The notes beneath the pieces were generated by a model. The model worked only from the letters and a program-made list of their open reading frames with translations, searched no databases and was not told where the DNA came from. Below, piece after piece: positions 6,888 to 11,684 of a stretch of 11,684 bases of DNA. Every line of letters begins with the position of its first letter. Within the stretch, counting starts at the first letter, position 1. The position numbers and the translations under genes are program-made. Origin of the DNA: Desulfovibrio sp. (lineage in GTDB: Bacteria > Desulfobacterota > Desulfovibrionia > Desulfovibrionales > Desulfovibrionaceae); contig JAIRTI010000153.1 of NCBI GenBank assembly GCA_031255035.1, forward strand, positions 1 through 11,684, read 5' to 3'.

Positions 6888-7691
6888 TTACAGCATTCTG
6901 TCCCACAACAGCAGCGCGGCGCCAAAGGCGGCGCACAACGTCAACAGAAACGCGGCCGCGTTTCTGTTGCGCCGCCGCACATGAGGCGGGCAGGCGCAGC
7001 GGGAGGGCAGGACCGGAAAACGGCCGCGGAAGCCGCGCAGACGCATGGCCGTATCAACCCGCTGGGCGTGCTGCCATGAGCGCACCAGCAACAGCGCCAC
7101 AAGCCGGGCGTGCGTGCCATAGCTGACGAGGCTCGTTCGCGGAACAAAGCCCCTGAGCCGGGCCGCCTGGAAAAGGCGCCGGTATTCCTCGGCCATCAAA
7201 GCTATGTTGCCGTGGGTAATCAGCAGCAGGGCCACCAGCTTCTGGGGGACATGCAATACGGCCAGAGCCCGGCCGTTTTCCGCCACCGTGGAACTGCCGG
7301 CCAAAGCCATGAGCGCGGCGGCAATGGCGTTGCCCTTGAGGGTGATGAGCCCGGCCAGCCCAAGCCCGGAAGGGTAAAAGGCCAGAGGCCCCAGGGTGTA
7401 AAGCGCTTCTTCGCCCCTGAGGGCGAACGACAGGGGCAGCAGAAGAAAGAGCGTCAGGAAAAAAGCGTTGATGGCCAGGAGACGCTTGCCGTACACGCCC
7501 CAGGCTATGCCCGAACAGGCCATGAGGCAGACGGCGAAAACGCAGGCGGCAAAGGCGCAGGCAGGGCGGGAAAGCAGGCTCACGGCAACGGAAAAAGCCA
7601 GGGCGGCCAGCAGCTTTCTGTCCGGGCGCATGGCGCGCAGGGAGAAAAAAGGCAGAGAAGCGGCGGTCTCCGCCGGCGTGTCAAAAGGCAT
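6888..7691 (-). CDS. ECF transporter membrane subunit, EcfT/CbiQ family
   Basis: A 267-residue integral membrane protein resembling the T component of energy-coupling factor importers (CbiQ/NikQ/EcfT), which links a pair of ATPases to a substrate-binding membrane subunit for vitamins, cobalt or nickel. Hydrophobic segments lie at about 27-48, 46-66, 70-91, 103-131, 151-167, 196-203 and 246-264. Both family coupling motifs are visible: AARLRGF (176-182) and AMRLRGF (215-221), the Arg-Gly helices that contact the ATPases. The ATG at 7691 is chosen because GGAGG (7696-7700) lies four bases upstream on this strand and because the open frame further out (to 7910) only translates repeat DNA. Its neighbours give no clue to the substrate: downstream is convergent recD2 and upstream a repeat-rich gap. 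No CbiM/CbiO-type or EcfA-type gene is in the window, so it is an orphan here. Cobalt or nickel is possible for such an anaerobe but unproven. Confidence 0.8.
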   Translation of the reverse strand: MPFDTPAETAASLPFFSLRAMRPDRKLLAALAFSVAVSLLSRPACAFAACVFAVCLMACSGIAWGVYGKRLLAINAFFLTLFLLLPLSFALRGEEALYTLGPLAFYPSGLGLAGLITLKGNAIAAALMALAGSSTVAENGRALAVLHVPQKLVALLLITHGNIALMAEEYRRLFQAARLRGFVPRTSLVSYGTHARLVALLLVRSWQHAQRVDTAMRLRGFRGRFPVLPSRCACPPHVRRRNRNAAAFLLTLCAAFGAALLLWDRML

Positions 7692-7732
7692 GGCGCCTCC
7701 GGTCGCCGTTCCCCGGCGCAATAGGTGGAACA

Positions 7733-7759
7733 GGCCTTCAGGTATAGCGGCTGAAGGCC
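7733..7759. repeat. 9-bp inverted repeat upstream of the EcfT-like gene
   Basis: GGCCTTCAG (7733-7741) and CTGAAGGCC (7751-7759) are exact reverse complements with a nine-base spacer. The centre lies about 55 bp upstream of the transporter start on the minus strand, a position that would fit an operator or leader hairpin, but no known regulator motif was recognised. Confidence 0.35.
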
Positions 7760-7809
7760 CGTTCGGCAAGCGGGCGGATTTTCGGTTTGAAAGGCAATGC
7801 CTCCGGCGG

Positions 7810-7863
7810 CCAAAGGGGCGCTGCCCCTTTGGAATCCCCGCCGGGGGAAATGATTTCCCCCGG
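7810..7863. repeat. pair of perfect 10-bp hairpins, extragenic palindromic element
   Basis: CCAAAGGGGC (7810-7819) pairs with GCCCCTTTGG (7823-7832) around GCT, and CCGGGGGAAA (7841-7850) pairs with TTTCCCCCGG (7854-7863) around TGA. Two tight GC-rich hairpins with three-base loops eight bases apart are the hallmark of a REP/BIME-like extragenic element. From memory, sequences of this form occur many times in Desulfovibrio genomes; this needs a genome search. No U tract follows on either strand, though it might slow transcription leaving the flagellar unit. Confidence 0.6.
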
Positions 7864-7867
7864 ACCC

Positions 7868-7955
7868 CCTCAGTTTGGGTTCCGGCTGCGCGCAGCAACA
7901 GGGGCACCACTCCTCAGTTTGGGTTCCGGCTGCGCGTATCAACAGGGCAACACTC
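7868..7955. repeat. 44-bp direct tandem repeat, two copies
   Basis: Copy 1 is 7868-7911 and copy 2 begins at 7912. The first 25 bases of each are identical (CCTCAGTTTGGGTTCCGGCT and five more); the rest differs by a few substitutions and one deleted base. Copy 1 contains a 12-bp palindrome, GCTGCGCGCAGC (7885-7896), that is altered in copy 2. It directly follows the hairpin pair, so the two may be parts of one repeat element. Confidence 0.7.
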
Positions 7956-8012
7956 CCGTCACCCAATCGCCGGGTCCAGGTACGGAACTGGGGCCGACAA
8001 GGCCCTGGCGGG

Positions 8013-8029
8013 TGTGGGCAGAGCCCACA
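8013..8029. repeat. 7-bp hairpin
   Basis: TGTGGGC (8013-8019) pairs with GCCCACA (8023-8029) around AGA. It lies about 120 bp beyond the fliW stop on the minus strand. With no U tract it is at best a weak transcription end signal for the flagellar unit. Confidence 0.3.
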
Positions 8030-8147
8030 TGCGATCAAATTGGCTTCGACAAAATTAGAATTGCTGCGCGCCACCGGTGTTCAAGGCCTCAACTCCGCCC
8101 GGATTCACAGGCGCTGTGGTCTGGAAGTCGGGTCTGCCGGAGCGTGC

Positions 8148-8618
8148 TCACCCTTTATCCGGCGGCGCTTCGGCTTTGTGCATGCTGATGAATACGCGCG
8201 GCGGGCTCTTGCCGTCGGTTTGCGGAATTTGCAGGCCCAGGCGCTCCTTGTGATTGATCAGTATCGGACCCAGAAGGTTGAGAGAGGTTTTTTCCGGCTT
8301 GCCCTGGGGGATGTAGGCGGTGACCAGCACGGCCAGATCTCCGGCGTTTTCGGCTTTCAGCACTTCCTGGTCCGCGTCGTTGATGTGCAGGGCGTAATCG
8401 GGGATGAACGCGTAGGGATCGGCCACCAGAAGGCCGAGGCTCGTCCGCTCCAGGTTCTGCAAGAGCAGTAGCGGCGCGTTTTCGTGAATCTGCAGCAAGG
8501 TGAACTCGCGCAGGGCGTCAAAGCCGATGAGGCCGCGCGGAAAGCGGATTACCTTGTCCAGACGGACCTCGCGCGGGCCGAGCCGGGTCTCGATAAGCCT
8601 TATTTCGTTGTTTGCCAT
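8148..8618 (-). CDS. fliW: flagellar assembly factor FliW
   Basis: A 156-residue cytoplasmic protein that binds CsrA and, in the studied systems, also flagellin; free FliW sequesters CsrA and so relieves its block on translation of flagellar mRNAs. Family marks seen are the N-terminal strand with [10 protein letters not shown] (residues 24-33), [19 protein letters not shown], an acidic DADQEVL segment, and [12 protein letters not shown] (111-122). The length fits the family (about 130-160). Its ATG lies inside the end of csrA (19-nt overlap) and has no strong ribosome binding site, so it is probably translated by coupling to csrA. That would keep regulator and antagonist in a fixed ratio. It is the last gene of the flgK-flgL-csrA-fliW unit; the non-coding gap follows. 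Confidence 0.95.
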   Translation of the reverse strand: MANNEIRLIETRLGPREVRLDKVIRFPRGLIGFDALREFTLLQIHENAPLLLLQNLERTSLGLLVADPYAFIPDYALHINDADQEVLKAENAGDLAVLVTAYIPQGKPEKTSLNLLGPILINHKERLGLQIPQTDGKSPPRVFISMHKAEAPPDKG

Positions 8619-8833
8619 AGTGATGCCGCCGCCATAAGGTCGCTGTCGTCGGTAAGCAGGGCCTGTCTGTTCTCGTCGCGCACGCGCAGGTATACTTCTT
8701 CCCGGTACACGGCGGTCGAGTCCGGCACCGTGATGCCGAGCTTGACCTGCTTGCCCTGGATGCTGAACACGGTGATCTTGATGCCGTCACCGATGTACAG
8801 GCTTTCTCCGGCGCGTCGGGAGAGAATGAGCAT
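8600..8833 (-). CDS. csrA: carbon storage / translational regulator CsrA
   Basis: A 77-residue RNA-binding dimer that binds GGA motifs in mRNA leaders and blocks or stabilises messages. The start [16 protein letters not shown] is near-consensus, and the RNA-contact residues L4 and R44 ([10 protein letters not shown], 42-51) are kept. It is 16 residues longer than E. coli CsrA (61) and close to the long form of B. subtilis (74). The C-terminal extension (about 58-77) and N55 are the parts that in B. subtilis are needed for antagonism by FliW, and fliW follows directly here. The upstream AAGGG (8836-8840) sits only two bases from the ATG and contains a GGA, hinting at self-repression. It is 25 bp behind flgL and overlaps fliW by 19 nt. 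Confidence 0.97.
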   Translation of the reverse strand: MLILSRRAGESLYIGDGIKITVFSIQGKQVKLGITVPDSTAVYREEVYLRVRDENRQALLTDDSDLMAAASLWQTTK

Positions 8834-8858
8834 ATCCCTTGCCGTCTTCTGTTGCCGG

Positions 8859-10538
8859 TTACAGGAAGTTTACGAGACTGAGCTGCATAATCATCGAGGA
8901 AGATTTCAGCACGCTGGAATAGGCTACCTGCTGCTGGGCCAGCCTGGTCATAAGCTCGGTTATGTCGGCGTCTTCAATGGCGCTCAGGTTGTCTTCCTCG
9001 CTGTACTGGCGGATGAGTAGGGCACCCCAGGTGGCTTCCAGGCGGTTCATGCGCCCGCCCAGTATCGCTCCCTTGGTTTCCACATGCGGCATGACGTTGT
9101 TGTTCAATTCGTCGAGGGCCTCCTGAAAGCCTTGCTGGCTGCCGGTTTCGGCCGCAGCGATAAGCTTGCCCACGGTCTCGAACAGGTTGGCCTTGCCGGG
9201 GACGGTCACCGGATAGAGGATGTCGTCGCGGGCGTAATCGTACAGGCCGCCGAAAATCTCTTTGCCTATGAGGTTGACGGCGATGGTCGAGTCTTCGCCT
9301 ATCTGGAAATTGATGTCCGCCCGGTGCGGGTGCACCACGAACTGCATGTGCTTGTCGACCTCGACCGTCGTAGGGGCCTCGCCGAGCTGCAGGTAGCCGC
9401 CTGGTATGGGCAGGGTCAGAGACTGGCCCGCAGCATAGGGGGCCGTGGCCGGCGTCCAGTTGTTGCCGTCGTCGATGCTGTAAGAGTAGTGCAGGATCGG
9501 CGGCGTGACCGAGGTGTCCTGCAGATCAAGGCGGACGGCCACATCGCGGAGAAAATTGCCTTCGGCCGCCAGGTAGTTGGTGTCGGTGGGGTCGGTCTTG
9601 TCGTAGGTGTGAGTCGAACCGACTGGCCGATAGCTGTTGCTGACCTGGGTGTCGTGATCGTCCCCCTGGTAGATGGCTGTCGGCCGCACGTACAGCCAGG
9701 TGCCGTTATCGTTGGAATGGATGTTATCCGGCCCGCTCACTTTATCCCCGGGCGTGGCCCCGGTTTCGTCCGGCGGAACCCCGGTGACCATAAAGTTCCC
9801 GTTTTTGTTACTGGCCGGAAAGCTCACCAGCACGCCATTGGCCTTGATGGTGGGCATGCCGGTTTTAGTATCGGTAGTTGGCTTGCCAGCCGCCACCCAG
9901 GTTTCGCCGCCGTCAACGGAGTAGCGGTATTCCACCGCGTCGGCAACGCCCGAACGCATGGGCTGGAGGATCATGGTCCGGTCGAGCTTGCCGTCAACCT
10001 TGACGTTGGCGTTGAAGTTGGCGTTGGTCAGCGAAAGCGGGTTGTTGCTTTGCGAATCAAGCACGGTCACGGCCAGACCTTCAATATAGGCGGGGCCGCC
10101 CGTTTTGTGGCCGCTGAACAAATGGCTGGCGCCGAAGGGCGTGTTGGCCACGCTGATGAGCTGCTCAAAAAGTTGACGGAGTTCGGAGCTGATTTCCAGG
10201 CGGTTTTCCGAGGTGATGGTGCCCGTGGCCCCCTGGTTGGCCAGCACCTGAAGGCGGCCTAGAATGTCGCCCACCGAACCCTGGCCCGAAACCAGCACGC
10301 TTTCGGCAATGCTCAGCCAGCCTTTGGCCGTCTGGATGTTCTCGTCATAAGTGCCGATGGTGGAGAGCCGGGAACGGGTCGAGAGAATCCTGCCGGCCGC
10401 CACCGGGTCGTCCGAGGGGCGGTTGACCCGCTTCTGGCTGGACGACTGGATGTTGGTCTCCATGTAGTCGCCGAGCGTCCTGTTCATATTGTTCAGGAAC
10501 GAGGAATACATGATTCCCTGAGTGACGCGCATGACCAT
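8859..10538 (-). CDS. flgL: flagellar hook-associated protein 3 (FlgL), enlarged
   Basis: Junction protein exported through the flagellar secretion system that joins the hook, via FlgK, to the filament. The 559 residues far exceed E. coli FlgL (317). The conserved flagellin-like ends are clear: [20 protein letters not shown], then [17 protein letters not shown] (36-52) and [14 protein letters not shown] at the N side; [20 protein letters not shown] and [20 protein letters not shown] (531-550) with a hydrophobic end LSLVNFL at the C side. Between about 145 and 430 lies an insertion, presumably an exposed outer domain, with two Asp-box-like motifs: S207-VDGGET-W214 and S354-IDDGNN-W361. The ATG at 10538 has AGGAG seven bases away (10546-10550); a second ATG two codons in is possible. 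It lies between flgK (39-nt gap) and csrA (25-nt gap) and is probably co-transcribed with both. Confidence 0.95.
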   Translation of the reverse strand: MVMRVTQGIMYSSFLNNMNRTLGDYMETNIQSSSQKRVNRPSDDPVAAGRILSTRSRLSTIGTYDENIQTAKGWLSIAESVLVSGQGSVGDILGRLQVLANQGATGTITSENRLEISSELRQLFEQLISVANTPFGASHLFSGHKTGGPAYIEGLAVTVLDSQSNNPLSLTNANFNANVKVDGKLDRTMILQPMRSGVADAVEYRYSVDGGETWVAAGKPTTDTKTGMPTIKANGVLVSFPASNKNGNFMVTGVPPDETGATPGDKVSGPDNIHSNDNGTWLYVRPTAIYQGDDHDTQVSNSYRPVGSTHTYDKTDPTDTNYLAAEGNFLRDVAVRLDLQDTSVTPPILHYSYSIDDGNNWTPATAPYAAGQSLTLPIPGGYLQLGEAPTTVEVDKHMQFVVHPHRADINFQIGEDSTIAVNLIGKEIFGGLYDYARDDILYPVTVPGKANLFETVGKLIAAAETGSQQGFQEALDELNNNVMPHVETKGAILGGRMNRLEATWGALLIRQYSEEDNLSAIEDADITELMTRLAQQQVAYSSVLKSSSMIMQLSLVNFL

Positions 10539-10545
10539 GGTGACG

Positions 10546-10569
10546 CTCCTTTCCCTTTTTCCTCGATCC
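10546..10569 (-). promoter_or_regulatory. GGA-rich flgL leader, candidate CsrA binding site
   Basis: On the minus strand the 39-nt flgK-flgL gap contains four GGA triplets (complements at 10567-10569, 10560-10562, 10552-10554 and 10547-10549). The last is the AGGAG ribosome binding site of flgL. Clustered GGA motifs overlapping a ribosome binding site are the known target form of CsrA, which is encoded just downstream. Purine-rich ribosome binding sites contain GGA by nature, so this stays an inference. Confidence 0.4.
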
Positions 10570-10577
10570 CCTGCGTC

Positions 10578-11684
10578 TTACTTGAGCGAGAGCAGGGTTT
10601 GCAGCATCTCGTCCGCGGTGGTGATAAGCTTGGCCGCGGCCTTGTAAGACGCCTGAAATTTTATGAGGCTGCTCATTTCTTCATCCAGGTTGACCCCGGA
10701 AATTTCTTCCTGCCGGACATAGAGTTCCTGGGCCATGGCCGTTTCGGCGCCGGCCGTGAACTTGCACGACTGGGTGTCGGCGCCTGCCCTGGTGACCAGG
10801 GTGGCGTAATAATCGCCGATAGTCTGCCTGGTTTTGTGGTTCCAGGCGGTCTTGATGTCCACGCCCTTGCCGGCAAGGGCCGCTATTTCCCTGGCCGTCT
10901 GGTTGTCGCCCTCGTTGATCTGCCCCTGCCCGTCCAGGCGGCCGGCGTTGATCTGATTGAGGTTGATGGACAGTTCGCCGCGCACGCCAATGTCAGCGGC
11001 GCTGTCGCCGGTGAAAAAGGTGTTGATGCCGAGGGCCGCGGCCAGGCCCGTGGTGTCGTCGGTTATGGCAAAGGAATAGGGCAGCGGGTTGTTGTCCTTG
11101 TCCTTGTCCTTGGGGTTGAGCATGGCGGTAATCTGCAACTTGCCGTGCACGATGTCCGCCCGCATGTACTGGCTGGTTTCGTTGCCCTTATCGTTGATGG
11201 CGTTCATTACATCTTGCAGACTGTGCACGGTCGGGTCGAAGTTGCCGTTGGGCGGCAGATTGCTGAACACCTTGAGCCCGTCGCCGTCAAGTTCGATGGC
11301 GTTGCCCTGGCTGTCAAGTTCGATGGCGTTGCCCTGGCTGTCGTACACGGCAAAGGTCATGTTGCCGGCCTGGAGCTTGTCGGACCAGGTGAACCTGGCC
11401 TCGGGGCTGCCCAGAGGCACGTTGGTGTTGCCGACGCTATAGGCGCCGTACATAGAGCTGAAAGGCTCAAGCCCGGCGCCCTGGCTGTGCAGGCGGTTTA
11501 CTTCCCAGGCGAGGGTCTTGGCAAAGGCGTCCAGGCGGGAACGGTATTCGCCGATTTTGTAATCCCTGGTTTCCAGGTAGCCGGCCAGGGTGCCGCCGGT
11601 GATGCGCAGCGAATTGTCCGTGCCGTCCGGGAATATCTGGACGGAGATGTTCTGCGGGCCGGCCGTGGGGCTGATCCAGAAGAC
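10578..11684 (-). CDS. flgK: flagellar hook-associated protein 1 (FlgK), N-terminus off the window
   Basis: The C-terminal 368 residues of FlgK, the hook-proximal junction protein. The frame is open from the right edge, without a start, to TAA at 10578-10580, so the gene begins beyond the window. Clear marks are GGTLAGYLETRDYKIGEYR and EVNRLHSQGAGL just inside the edge, a variable middle domain, LSINLNQINAGRLDGQGQIN, and the canonical end GVNLDEEMSSLIKFQASYKA followed by ITTADEMLQTLLSLK. The last ~40 residues form the helix that packs in the flagellar core. The ATG at 11453 is internal, not the start, because the family sequence continues upstream of it. Oddities are a perfect 27-bp tandem duplication (DSQGNAIEL twice) and a KDKDKD run in the exposed domain. 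It is followed by flgL after 39 nt. Confidence 0.95.
   Translation of the reverse strand, partial: VFWISPTAGPQNISVQIFPDGTDNSLRITGGTLAGYLETRDYKIGEYRSRLDAFAKTLAWEVNRLHSQGAGLEPFSSMYGAYSVGNTNVPLGSPEARFTWSDKLQAGNMTFAVYDSQGNAIELDSQGNAIELDGDGLKVFSNLPPNGNFDPTVHSLQDVMNAINDKGNETSQYMRADIVHGKLQITAMLNPKDKDKDNNPLPYSFAITDDTTGLAAALGINTFFTGDSAADIGVRGELSINLNQINAGRLDGQGQINEGDNQTAREIAALAGKGVDIKTAWNHKTRQTIGDYYATLVTRAGADTQSCKFTAGAETAMAQELYVRQEEISGVNLDEEMSSLIKFQASYKAAAKLITTADEMLQTLLSLK
11094..11111 (-). repeat. three tandem 6-bp units in flgK
   Basis: GTCCTT occurs three times in a row on the plus strand, reading AAGGAC on the coding strand and encoding KDKDKD in the variable FlgK domain. The unit length keeps the frame, so copy-number changes would only alter length. 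Confidence 0.7.
11286..11339 (-). repeat. perfect 27-bp tandem duplication inside flgK
   Basis: Bases 11286-11312 and 11313-11339 are identical, with three further matching bases after the second copy. The unit is nine codons and encodes DSQGNAIEL twice. The lack of any difference, even at third codon positions, points to a recent slippage event in the surface-exposed domain, or to an assembly artefact. Confidence 0.9.

Larger units (their letters stand above)
7692..8147. other. 456-bp non-coding, repeat-rich gap
   Basis: No open frame here has a family-like composition; the frames that cross it on both strands translate to Arg/Pro/Gly-rich sequence typical of GC-rich spacer. It holds, in order, a 9-bp inverted repeat (7733-7759), two adjacent 10-bp hairpins (7810-7863), a 44-bp tandem repeat (7868-7955), a 7-bp hairpin (8013-8029) and an AT-richer patch (about 8030-8065). 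Apart from the ribosome binding site of the transporter gene, no promoter with both boxes was found. It separates the end of the flagellar unit from the transporter gene, both on the minus strand. Confidence 0.6.

Noticed and set aside
7692..7910. Upstream extension of the EcfT-like protein to an ATG at 7910
   Set aside because: The extension translates the palindromic and tandem repeat DNA; the ATG at 7691 has GGAGG at the right place and starts a normal-length protein.
7960..8065. tRNA or attachment site in the gap
   Set aside because: No cloverleaf, T-loop or CCA pattern could be found, and no integrase is nearby.
7787..8471. Plus-strand open frames across the repeat-rich gap running into fliW
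   Set aside because: They translate repeats and then the antisense of fliW; no family-like segments, and the duplicated peptide simply reflects the 44-bp DNA repeat.
9084..10262. Long open frame of about 390 codons on the plus strand opposite flgL
   Set aside because: It lies wholly antisense to a clear FlgL, has no ribosome binding site of note, and its His/Gly/Val-rich translation is the usual shadow of GC-rich coding DNA.

Overview
The window looks like a chromosomal piece of a GC-rich, motile, anaerobic deltaproteobacterium of the Desulfovibrio type (Desulfovibrionaceae). The reasons are a small ferredoxin with the CxxDxxC...C cluster seen in seven-iron ferredoxins of Desulfovibrio, an IMP cyclohydrolase that stands alone without a transformylase domain, a long form of HflX, RecD2, and a flgK-flgL-csrA-fliW flagellar block. 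The assignment rests on protein content and memory of these families; no search was run.

Layout, left to right. Positions 1-200 hold no gene; a sigma70-like promoter and a short leader hairpin precede the ferredoxin gene (201-389, +), which is followed by an 18-bp perfect hairpin. Positions 390-555 hold two more inverted repeats. From 556 to 6872 six plus-strand genes are packed with 4-nt overlaps or very short gaps: a YkgJ-type cysteine-cluster protein, a small unknown protein, a five-TPR protein, IMP cyclohydrolase (purH N-terminal domain only), the ribosome-splitting GTPase HflX and the helicase RecD2. They are probably co-transcribed and partly translationally coupled. The hflX reading frame has no ATG, GTG or TTG where homology says the protein begins, which is the oddest coding feature here.

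On the minus strand, converging on recD2 with a 15-bp gap, lies an EcfT/CbiQ-type transporter membrane gene (6888-7691) with no partner ATPase or substrate-binding gene in view. Its upstream side, 7692-8147, is a 456-bp non-coding stretch full of palindromes and a 44-bp tandem repeat, which suggests a recombination or repeat-insertion site.

From 8148 to the right edge, minus-strand genes run in the order flgK (partial), flgL, csrA, fliW. FlgK and FlgL join hook to filament; CsrA is an RNA-binding regulator and FliW its protein antagonist, so hook-filament junction assembly and post-transcriptional control are encoded in one unit. The flgK-flgL gap carries four GGA motifs in 24 nt, including one in the flgL ribosome binding site, a plausible CsrA target. 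FlgL carries a large central insertion with two Asp-box-like motifs, and FlgK carries a fresh in-frame 27-bp duplication.

No tRNA, rRNA, CRISPR array, insertion sequence or clear defence system was found. The unusual signals are mostly at the level of starts, repeats and leaders rather than a whole new system.
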